Source of the DNA: Pleuronectes platessa
Lineage: Eukaryota; Chordata; Actinopteri; Pleuronectiformes; Pleuronectidae
Assembly: GCF_947347685.1 (NCBI RefSeq)
Contig: NC_070629.1
Span: 744,001 to 808,000 of the forward strand
Length of the DNA stretch: 64,000 bases
Direction of reading: 5' to 3'
Numbering within the stretch: the first letter of the stretch is position 1; each line of letters starts with the position of its first letter. Position numbers and translations under genes: made by a program. The notes beneath the pieces are model-generated. The model made no database searches. It was not told the DNA's origin and saw only the letters and a list, made by a program, of their open reading frames with translations. Positions 11,955 through 19,511 of the stretch are shown one piece after another.

Positions 11955-13186
11955 CTAGGGCTACGTTGTAGCACTAACGGGCCCGAGCACAGGCAATTTC
12001 AAGTCTGTTGCGGTCGGGGAAGAGAGAACGTTCGATGACCAAGCGCTCGTCTCAGCGTTGCATGCATTTGCGCACTGCTGCAAGATAAACGCTTCACTTC
12101 CTGTAGCCAGCAGGTGGCGCTATGATTTTAAGTCATGGTGTCTTTGTTGATGTCATCAGGTCGCGCTTCTTGTCTTACATGTGTAGTTTGAACTCGATTG
12201 GACCAAATATGTCCAAGATACAGAAGCTTGTGTTTTGATGGCGTTTAGTCACATTTTGACGCCTCGCCACGGTCACACGGTGTGGCGAAAAATTGATCTT
12301 TCAATAACTTTAGATCTCCATCTTGTTGTGATGACACTCGTCTAAATTTTCAGTTGATCTGATGAAAGCTCTCCAAGAAGTACTTGAAAATAAAAAACAT
12401 GGAATATGGTCCAAATCGAAAATGGCGGGGTTCCTGTTGCGTTTTTCAAATTGCTCCGAGCGCGTTTTTTGTGCATCTGGTGATGATACACAACTGTCTT
12501 CAATTTCGTGAGGATCAGTGAATTCTAAATGAGGTGTTTCTCCATAAATGAGGGGAAGCTCTGTTGGTGGCGCTGTTGAGCCATTTTGCCACGCCCATTC
12601 TTTAAAACCATCTGAATATCTTCAAGGGAGGGGGGCTGATGATACACACATGTAGTTTGAGGGAGATGGACCCATGAACACGGAAGTTAAAGCGTTTTCG
12701 TGTGTCATGGCGAGCTGATGTGACGCCCCGCCACAGTCAGACAGTGTGACGAAAAGTTGTTTCTTTGATAACTTTAGATCTCCATCTTGTTGTGATGACA
12801 CTCGTCTAAATTTCCAGTTGATGTGATGAAAGCTGTACGAGAAGTATATCAAAGTAAAAGATTATGGAATATGACCAAAATGGCCACGAAATCGAAAATG
12901 GCGTGCTTCCTGTTGCGTTTTTCATATTGCTCCGAGCGCGTTTTTTGTGCATCTGGTGATGATACACAACTGTCTTCAATTTCGTGGGGATCAGTGAATG
13001 CTAAATGAGGTGTTTCTCCGTAAATGAGGGAAAGCACCATTGGTGGCGCTGTTGAGCCATTTTGCCACACCCATTTCCAAATACCCCAGAATACGTAAAT
13101 TTTCACGAGGCCCATAATCTGCTCTATAGATGTTGAATGCATTCTGTAGTGAGAACACATTCAAGCACATGTCCTACACCTCCATG

Positions 13187-13274
13187 AGAGGGGGGAGGGG
13201 TGAGAAGGGGGAGGGATGAGAGGGGTGAAAGGGGGTGGGGTAAGATGGGGGCGGGGTGAGAGGGGGGCGGGGCC
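13187..13274 (+). other. G-rich tract, G-quadruplex candidate
   Basis: An 88-base stretch contains more than ten runs of three or more G separated by short A/T/C spacers (GGGGGG, GGGG, GGGGG, GGG and so on), on the + strand. It sits inside repeat copy 6 and has no counterpart in the other copies, so it belongs to an insertion. Confidence 0.7.
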
Positions 13275-13462
13275 TTCAAAACAGGTTGATCTGAGGAGGT
13301 CTGTTTTAGACAGAGTATAAAGGTGCTGTTTTAAATTATCCTTGGGGTATTTTTACCAAAATATTTTACAGACATTTCATTAAGAACCCAAGGAACCATA
13401 TCAACTGTGGTGAAATGGAAATAATATGTCCCCTTTAAAGCGAATATGTCCCCTTTAAAGCG
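13275..13462. mobile_element. Probable fragment of a short non-autonomous DNA element
   Basis: The segment is absent from other copies of the 2.16-kb repeat. It ends in ATATGTCCCCTTTAAAG; the reverse complement, AGGGGACATAT, resembles the end of a short element I associate with teleost genomes (from memory, not checked). The last 20 bases are duplicated in direct tandem (13423-13442 and 13443-13462). No ORF. It could equally be one insert together with the G-rich tract to its left. Confidence 0.4.
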
Positions 13463-14589
13463 TTTTCGTGTGTCATGGCGAGCTGATTTGACGCCCCGCC
13501 ACAGTCAGACGGTGTGTCGAAAAGTTGTTTCTTTGATAACTTTAGATCTCCATCTTGTTGTGATGCCACCCGTCTAAATTTTAAATTGATGTGATGAAAG
13601 CTCTCCGACAAATAAATCAAAGCGCACGATGTACAAAAACAAGACATTTCCTGATGCCACCAGGGGGCGCTTTCCTTTTAAGTCATGATTTCTAGGTAGA
13701 TGTCTTCCGGTCGCGACTCTTGTCTTATATGTGTAGTTTGGAGTCGATTGGACAAAATATGTCTAAGTTACAGAAGCTCGCTTATATTGGCGTTTAGTCG
13801 AACTTTGAGACCTCACCACGGTCACACGGTATGATGAAAAGTTTAAATATTGATAACTTTAGATCTTCATCTTGTTTTGTAGAGTCTCATCTTATTTTTA
13901 AGTTGATTTGATGAAAGCTCTCTGAGTAGTACATAAAAACATAACACGTCTTAAAAACAAGACATTTCCTGTTGCCACCAGGGGGCGCTGTGATTGTAAG
14001 TCACAATTTCTGCAGTGATGTCTTCTGGTCGCGACTCTTGTCGTATGTGTCTAGTTTGGACTCAATTGGACAAACTATGTCTGAAATATGGAAGCTTGTG
14101 TTTTGATGGCGTTTCATCAAACTTTAACGCCACACCACGGTCAGACGGTTTTGCAAAAACGTAATCCTTCAATAACTTTAGATCTCCAATTTGTTGTGAT
14201 GACGATCGTCTAAATTTGAAGTTGATCTGATGAAAGCTGTACGACAAGTACATCAAAGAAAAAATATGGAATATGACCAAAATGGCCACTAAAGTCAAAC
14301 TGGCGGGCTTCCTGTTGCGTTATTCATAATGCACTGATGGACTTTTTTGTGCATCTAGTCATGATACACAATAGTCTTTGTTTTTTTTGAGGATCGGTGA
14401 ATGCTAAATGAGGGGCTTTTCCGTAGGTGGCGCTCTTGAGCCATTTTGCCACGCCCTTTTCAAAATACTCCAGAATACGTAAATTTAAGCCGCCTTCGAA
14501 TTTACTGCAAACTCCTACAACTTTTTGAGCACATTAAAGCCCTCAAAAAGCCAATAAGTTTAATCGGAAAAAAAAAAAAATAATAATAA

Positions 14590-14963
14590 TGATAATAATA
14601 ATAATAATCATTTCAATTTCAATAGGGCCTCCCACCGATTTCGGTGCTCGGGCCCTAATAATAATCATTTCAATTTCAATAGGTCCTCTCACCGATTTCG
14701 GTGCTCGGGCCCTAATAATAATAATAATCATTTCAATTTCAATAGGGCCTCTCACCGATTTCGGTGCTCGGGCCCTAATAATAATCATTTCAATTTCAAT
14801 AGGTCCTCTCACCGATTTCGGTGCTCGGGCCCTAATAATAATAATAATCATTTCAATTTCAATAGGTCCTCTCACCGATTTCGGTGCTCGGGCCCTAATA
14901 AGAATAATAATAATCATTTCAATTTCAATAGGTCCTCTCACCGATTTCGGTGCTCGGGCCCTA
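14590..14963 (+). repeat. Amplified tail of repeat copy 6, six tandem units
   Basis: Six units of 57-65 bases run (AAT)n, then TCATTTCAATTTCAATAGG, then TCTCACCGATTTCGGTGC, then TCGGGCCCTA. They are the 3' terminus of the repeat multiplied in place. Each unit holds CACCGA-TT-TCGGTG, a 6-bp stem. Both strands are open in several frames because units are near-identical and low in complexity; these are not genes. Confidence 0.88.
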
Positions 14964-14964
14964 A

Positions 14965-16440
14965 CTAGGGCTACGTTGTAGCACTAACGGGCCCGAGCAC
15001 AGGCAATTTCAAGTCTGTTGCGGTCGGGGAAGAGAGAGCGATCGATGACCAAGCGCACGTCTCTGCCTTGCGTGCGTTTTAAGCTCTGCAGCAAGAATAA
15101 ACGCTTCACTTCCTGTAGCCAGCAGGTGGCGCTATGATTTTAAGTCATGGTGTCTTTGTAGATGTCATCAGGTCGCGACTCTTGTCTTACATGTCTAGTT
15201 TGGAGTCAATGGGACCAAATATGTCTAAGATATAGAAGCTTGTGTTTTAATGGCGTTCATCACACTTTGCCGCCACGCCACGGTCAGACAGTGTTTCAGA
15301 AAGTGGTTTCTTTGATAACTTTTTATCTCCATATTGTTGTGATGACACTCATCTAAATTTTTTGTTGATCTGATGAAAGTTCTCCGAGAAGTACATAAAA
15401 ATAGAACATCTGCCAAAAACAAGACATTTCCTGCTGCCACCAGGGGGCGCTGTCATTTTAAGTCAAGATTTTTGTGTTGTTGTCTTCAGGTCGCGACTCT
15501 TGTCTTACATGTGTAGTTTGGAGTCCATTTTACCAAATATGTCTGAGATATAGAAGCTCGTGTTTTGATGGCGTTTTGTCATACTTTGATGCCACGCCAC
15601 AGTCAGACGGTGTGTCAAAAAGTTGTTTCTTTGATAACTTTAGATCTCCATTTTGTTGTGAGGACACTCGTCTAAATTGTAAGTTGATCTGATGAAAGCT
15701 CTGCTACAAGTGTATCATAGAAAAAAACATGGAATATTCCCAAAATGGCCACTAAATCCTAAATTGCTGGCTTCCTGTTGCGTTTTTCATAATGCTCCGA
15801 GTGGCTTTTTTGTGCGTCTGGTCATGATACTTAACTGTCTTCAAAATCGTGAGGATCAGTGAATGCTAAATGAGGTGCTTCTCCGTAAATGAGGGGAAGC
15901 TCCATTGGTGGCGCTGTTGAGCCATTTTGCCACGCCCATTTCCAAATACCCCAGAATACGTAAATTTTCACGACTTTCTAACCAACTGCAAATTTTACAA
16001 CTTTTTGAGCATGTTAAAGGCCTCAAAAAGCCAATTCATTGCGCTCCGCGAAATAATAATAATAAGAATCATTTCAATTTCAATAGGTCCTCTCACCGAT
16101 TTCGGTGCTCGGGCCCTAATAATAATCATTTCAATTTCAATAGGTCCTCTCACCGATTTCGGTGCTCGGGCCCTAATAAGAATAATAATAATCATTTCAA
16201 TTTCAATAGGTCCTCTCACCGATTTCGGTGCTCGGGCCCTAATAAGAATAATAATAATCATTTCAATTTCAATAGGTCCTCTCACCGATTTCGGTGCTCG
16301 GGCCCTAATAAGAATAATAATAATCATTTCAATTTCAATAGGTCCTCTCACCGATTTCGGTGCTCGGGCCCTAATAAGAATAATAATAATCATTTCAATT
16401 TCAATAGGTCCTCTCACCGATTTCGGTGCTCGGGCCCTAA
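14965..16440 (+). repeat. 2.16-kb repeat, copy 7 (subfamily B, short form)
   Basis: This copy is 1476 bp long: it has the B-type start, boxes at 15119-15134 and 15437-15452, and an amplified tail. It lacks the middle block seen in subfamily A copies between the GTAGGTGGCGCTATG boxes and the CCACCAGG box. Confidence 0.82.
16052..16440 (+). repeat. Amplified tail of repeat copy 7, six tandem units
   Basis: Same structure as at the end of copy 6. Four successive units share the same AATAAGAATAATAATAATCA spacer, showing that the latest amplification was of a single unit. The last unit abuts the start of copy 8 directly. Confidence 0.88.
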
Positions 16441-17175
16441 CTAGGGCTACGTTGTAGCACTAACGGGCCCGAGCACAGGCAATTTCAAGTCTGTTGCGGT
16501 CGGGGAAGAGAGAGCGATCGATGACCAAGCGCACGTCTCTGCCTTGCGTGCGTTTTAAGCTCTGCAGCAAGTATAAACGCTTCACTTCCTGTAGCCAGCA
16601 GGTGGCGCTATGATTTTAAGTCATGGTGTCTTTGTAGATGTCATCAGGTCGCGACTCTTGTCTTACATGTCTAGTTTGGAGTCGATGGGACCAAATATGT
16701 CTAAGATATAGAAGCTTGTGTTTTCATGGCGTTCATCACACTTTGCCGCCACGCCACGGTCAGACGGTGTCTCAGAAAGTTGTTTCTTTGATAACTTTTT
16801 ATCTCCATATTGTTGTGATGACACTCATCTAAATTTTTTGTTGATCTGATGAAAGCTCTCCGAGAAGTACATAAAAATAGAACATGTACCAAAAACCAGA
16901 CATTTCCTGCTGCCACCAGGGGGCGCTGTCATTTTAAGTCAAGATTTTTGGGTTGTTGTCTTCAGGTCGCGACTCTTGTCTTACATGTGTAGTTTGGAGT
17001 CCATGGGACCAAATATGTCTGAGATATAGAAGCTCGTGTTTTGATGGCGTTTCGTCACACTTTGACGCCCCGCCACAGTCAGACGGTGTGGCGAAAAGTT
17101 TTTTCTTTGATAACTTTAGATCTTCATTTTGTTGTGATGACAGTCGTCTAAATTTTAAGTTGATCTGACAGGACA
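16441..17175 (+). repeat. 2.16-kb repeat, copy 8 (truncated)
   Basis: It starts like copy 7 and follows it closely (boxes at 16595-16610 and 16913-16928). It then breaks off at about 17170 in the text TTTTAAGTTGATCTGA, which in complete copies continues for hundreds of bases. Single-copy-looking sequence follows, so this is the array edge. Confidence 0.85.
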
Positions 17176-17541
17176 AGAAATACAGCACGTCCCATTAGTC
17201 AAAATTTAATGCTGCATTGTGTTTTGCATTGGACCTTTAAAAAAAGGTATTTCGAAAATCTGTCCTCTAACTTTTGCAATAAAGACCCACACACTTGTAA
17301 ATCATGCACATGGATTATAGGATAACTGATCTCAGCACATCGTTTATAAATGATTTGATGAACAGGTTTGAATAGGATTTCTTTGCACTGGCTGAGATTG
17401 AAAATGTCATAAATTATTTGTGTTGCAGTAGGTAGAGGCTCCTGTTTAGTTGGTGTTTGCGACTCTATTTCTCCTATGAATGGAGATAGAATTCAGACTG
17501 AATTCGAACTGGTCTGAGATGAATCTCCTTTTGCTTTTCAG
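17176..17541. other. Non-coding stretch, probably intron of the NUP153-like fragment
   Basis: AT-rich sequence with no repeat I recognise and no supported ORF. It ends in a good pyrimidine tract and acceptor (TTTTGCTTTTCAG) just before 17542, so it is most simply read as intron upstream of the first recognisable exon. Confidence 0.5.
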
Positions 17542-17669
17542 ATGTCCGCACTTCAAAAACGACATCACTTCCCAAGCTTTGGTCCACAGAGATGAACAAA
17601 ACAAACTCTGGACCTCAGCCTTTCAAGCTCAGTCTGAAAAGGCCTCCATACACACTGCCCGTTTCCAAT
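17542..17669 (+). pseudogene. NUP153-like exon a
   Basis: An AG acceptor precedes it and GTGAGT follows. Read with two leading bases then 42 codons, it gives a Ser/Thr/Pro/Lys-rich stretch (TSKTTSLPKLW ... KLSLKRPPYTLPVSN) that joins in phase 0 to the next exon. The other open frame through this exon (91 codons, starting in the intron) does not continue across the splice sites and is not favoured. Confidence 0.65.
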
Positions 17670-17974
17670 GTGAGTATCACATGAGTAACACTTTGGAGGT
17701 GCACATGGTAGCAAGCTGCTTGGGTTACTCTTCCTTCTGCCTTCTCACAAGTTAAGACTATCCACCCCCACAGCTCAGGAGTTTATTTATTGGCCAACCA
17801 CGATCTGCGTCAGAATCTATGAGAAATTTTAAAAAACGATTTTTGGAGTTTAAATGTACTTTGTTATTTCATGTGTAATATAATAATGGGTTTATGTTTG
17901 AGGATGCCATTAATTAATCACCCAGTGAACGAGTTTTGCTCAAACCCTAACTAATGTAAGCTTTTCTCTTGCAG

Positions 17975-18103
17975 TCGACATTAAACAGCACAGCACTGAA
18001 CTCCAGCCAACTTGGATATTCACCCTTCTACCCTGGGACCACCATGTATGGAGGGGCAGCGGCAGTCAGGAGCCTTCACACACGTTCTGGAACACCATAC
18101 CAG
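17975..18103 (+). pseudogene. NUP153-like exon b
   Basis: CTTTTCTCTTGCAG precedes it and GTACGC follows. It holds 43 codons, with the conserved NUP153 text SQLGYSPFYPG, then YGGAAAVR and GTPYQ at the end. This is the strongest family match in the fragment. It is phase 0 at both ends, joining exons a and c without a shift. Confidence 0.8.
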
Positions 18104-18304
18104 GTACGCTAGTGAGAACCATACACATTAAAACCTGAGTCGAGTTACTTTATAGTAAACATTAGTTTATTATGGTCATTCTTTGTGTACATTCAATGTC
18201 ATACGTTTGTCATCCCTGAGTAGGTTAGCAATGAATTTCTGACATGACAGCGACTGGATGTTATTAATTAAACTGGAGACTAATTTGGCTCATCTGATCC
18301 ATAG

Positions 18305-18400
18305 GCCCCAGTGAGGAGACAGATCAAGGCCAAGCCTGCTGGAGCTCAGCCCTGTGGGGTGACGAGTGCCACGGCCAGACGCATCCTGCTGTCATTTTAG
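18305..18400 (+). pseudogene. NUP153-like exon c, ending in a stop
   Basis: After acceptor CATAG it encodes APVRRQIKAK, then GVTSATARRIL, matching the NUP153 text that follows exon b. In the family the reading continues (QSLEKMSSPLAD in human, from memory). Here it goes to LSF and a stop. No plausible GT donor precedes the stop at the expected place. Confidence 0.75.
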
Positions 18401-18810
18401 TGCATTTCAATCCCATCAGCGCCTCCACCTTCCCCACCTTCAGCTTCTCCCTCCTTTCTTCTCCCCCCTTTTTCCCCTTTTCCACCTTCCCCACCTCCAG
18501 TTTCTCCCCTCTTTCTGCTCCCACCACCTCCACTGCCTCAAACATCATCCACCTTCAGCTTCTCCCCTCTTTCTGCTCCACAACCACCACCCCCCTCTCT
18601 CCATCAACAGGGTTTGGGGATATCAACCCGCTTAACTGGACCTGTGAAGTCTGCTTGGTGCCGAACAAGCTATCAGATGCAAAATGTGTTTGCTGTAGTA
18701 CCCCACAGCCCAAATCCTCATCCAAATCTATGGACAGTAAGCCATCAGCCACAACCTCAGTTGGGATGGATAGCAGCACGAAGGCCACCTCCACCACTAT
18801 GACCACCTAA
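18401..18810 (+). pseudogene. NUP153-like Ser/Pro-rich segment with one RanBP2-type zinc finger
   Basis: The frame is shifted relative to exon c. It starts with NPISASTFPTFSFS, resembling the LPTFNFSSP text before the NUP153 zinc fingers. A pyrimidine-rich part follows with three near-copies of CCACCTTCAGCTTCTCCC. Then comes GFGD and the finger WTCEVC-x10-CVCC (about 18637-18695), which has the W-x-C-x2-C-x10-C-x2-C spacing of RanBP2-type fingers. A Ser/Thr-rich tail ends at TAA, 18808-18810. A CAG at 18608-18610 before GGTTTGGGGAT could be a splice acceptor, in which case the pyrimidine-rich part would be intron. Confidence 0.62.
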
Positions 18811-18812
18811 GG

Positions 18813-18900
18813 CAGGGGTGTCCAAACTACGGCCCGCGGGCCATCTGCGGCCCGCCATCCATTTTAAATTGGCCCGCCTCAATAAAATTAAAATTAGAAA
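18813..18900 (+). mobile_element. hAT-type element end (Charlie-like)
   Basis: It begins CAGGGGTGTCCAAAC, the terminal inverted repeat pattern of many vertebrate hAT (Charlie-group) elements, followed by the familiar CTACGGCCCGCGGGCC text. It runs into an A-rich tract and an AT microsatellite. The opposite end is not visible, so this is a fragment or solo end. It starts two bases after the stop codon of the zinc-finger ORF. Confidence 0.65.
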
Positions 18901-18936
18901 AAAAAAAAAAAAAAATTATATATATATTTTTTTTAA

Positions 18937-18951
18937 CCCTTGTGTTGTCCC
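18937..18951 (+). repeat. piggyBac terminal inverted repeat, left
   Basis: CCCTTGTGTTGTCCC sits directly inside TTAA (18933-18936). It is the exact reverse complement of the right terminus at 27625-27639. Confidence 0.9.
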
Positions 18952-19380
18952 TGCTTCCCCATGCTGTTTGCTGTGAGCGTTTTTTGTAGCGATTTGACAA
19001 ACGCTCGTCGCGATACCCTGCTTCAAACACACAGACGCACGCGCACACGTGCATACGCACAGCCCGCCACACATCAGCACGCGCACGAAGGGCAACAGAA
19101 AAGCGAACAGCCCTTGCAGATGTATTTGTCACACCCGCTCCAAGTTGCCCAATGGTGTGACGTAGGACCCCTGGGACCGCCCACGTTGGGGAGTCTCTTC
19201 GGCGTGGGTCTCTGCGACCCGAAGGCTCACGCCGGGGGGGGGGGGGGGGGTCGCCGCGCTGCCGCTCGCGTCGAGGGCCGTCTCTCCGATCGGGGTCCTC
19301 GTGACCCTGAGACTCGCAACGCTGAACTGACAGGCTCCCTCCGTTTGTGTTATCGAAACCTGCTCCTGCTCGGTGATGAG
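18937..19380 (+). repeat. piggyBac left arm (long terminal inverted repeat)
   Basis: It matches the reverse complement of 27205-27639 over its whole length with scattered differences and a 17-G run at 19234-19250. It contains, on the - strand, a relic of the C-terminal transposase codons (GCDKYICKGC ... C-terminal Cys, about 19080-19135), a second copy of what the full ORF carries at 19512-19575. The inner edge is the (GAA)n tract. Confidence 0.82.
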
Positions 19381-19463
19381 AAGAAGAAGAAGAAGAAGGA
19401 GAAGAAGAAGAAGAAGAAGAAGAAGAAGACGAAGAAGAAGAAGAAGAAGATGATGATGATGAA
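19378..19463 (+). repeat. (GAA)n / (GAT)n microsatellite in the piggyBac 3' region
   Basis: About 70 bases of AAG repeats with single interruptions, then four GAT units. It marks the boundary between the left arm and the 3' end of the transposase-bearing core. The same purine tract, in the other orientation, bounds the right arm. Confidence 0.9.
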
Positions 19464-19511
19464 GCACAAGACCCACAGACGCACACGCGTACACGCACAG
19501 CCCGCCACACA

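Larger units (their letters stand above)
11955..14964 (+). repeat. 2.16-kb repeat, copy 6 (subfamily B, enlarged)
   Basis: This is the first subfamily B copy, marked by GCACTAACGGGCCCGAGCAC and AGGCAATTTCAAGTC at its start. It is 3.0 kb long because of an inserted segment near 13.10-13.46 kb, an internal duplication (the 12.69-kb text GCGTTTTCGTGTGTCATGGC recurs at 13.46 kb) and an amplified tail at its end. Strong CTCF-like boxes lie at 12107-12122, 13657-13672 and 13975-13990. Confidence 0.82.
463..16928 (+). promoter_or_regulatory. 18 CTCF-consensus-like boxes, all in one orientation
   Basis: CCACCAGGGGGCGCTG or a close variant starts at 463, 1922, 2653 (GAGCG variant), 3969, 4744, 6130, 6906, 8286, 9061, 10449, 11225, 13657, 13975, 15437 and 16913. 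The related CCAGCAGGTGGCGCTA starts at 12107, 15119 and 16595. The vertebrate CTCF core is usually written CCACCAGGGGGCGC or CCAGCAGGGGGCGC, often preceded by TGG or TGC as many of these are (TTGCCACC). That match is seen directly; binding is inferred. All sites read the same way on the + strand. In subfamily A copies they come in pairs about 775 bp apart, repeated every 2.16 kb. Confidence 0.6.
1..17175 (+). repeat. Tandem array of a 2.16-kb interspersed-type repeat
   Basis: Head-to-tail copies are recognised by the recurring start CTAGGGCTACGTTGTAGCAC, at 1205, 3252, 5413, 7569, 9732, 11955, 14965 and 16441, and by the recurring end GGTGCTCGGGCCCTAA. Spacing is 2047, 2161, 2156, 2163, 2223, 3010 and 1476 bp. 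The start carries GGGCCCGAGCAC and the end its reverse complement GTGCTCGGGCCC, so a single copy has short terminal inverted motifs. The last 150 bases hold an (AAT)n tract. No long ORF or recognisable protein exists on either strand; short ORFs recur only because the DNA recurs. I do not recognise a named family. A non-autonomous element that became tandem is the simplest reading. Confidence 0.9.
17542..18810 (+). pseudogene. nup153: NUP153-like nucleoporin gene fragment
   Basis: NUP153 is a nuclear-basket nucleoporin with an N-terminal pore-targeting region, four or so RanBP2-type zinc fingers and an FG-rich tail. Here three exons (17542-17669, 17975-18103, from 18305) encode a piece of the N-terminal region, including SQLGYSPFYPG, YGGAAAVR, RNTPYQAPVRR-like text (here SGTPYQAPVRR) and GVTSATARRIL, which I recognise from vertebrate NUP153. 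The reading then meets TAG at 18398-18400. From 18400 another frame encodes a Ser/Pro/Phe-rich segment and one zinc finger, ending at 18810. Compared with NUP153, the stretch between these two regions, three zinc fingers and the FG tail are missing. The retained introns exclude a processed copy. A duplicated, internally deleted fragment is likely; a real exon structure using other splice sites is possible. Confidence 0.72.

Noticed and set aside
11860..11960. Telomere-like CCCTAA / TTAGGG at unit junctions
   Set aside because: Single occurrences created by the terminal motif, never in tandem.
1186..13160. Recurrent ORFs of 60-103 codons on the - strand of the 2.16-kb repeat (and one on +)
   Set aside because: They recur only because the DNA recurs, differ in length and frame between copies, are broken in diverged copies and resemble no family I know.
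14543..16457. ORFs of 130-179 codons through the amplified tails
   Set aside because: Open in three frames and both strands at once, with Ile/Asn repeats from (AAT)n: the result of in-frame tandem units, not coding.
17480..17755. 91-codon ORF over NUP153-like exon a
   Set aside because: It starts in the intron and runs through the donor site; the frame that joins in phase to exon b is the one that gives NUP153-like text.
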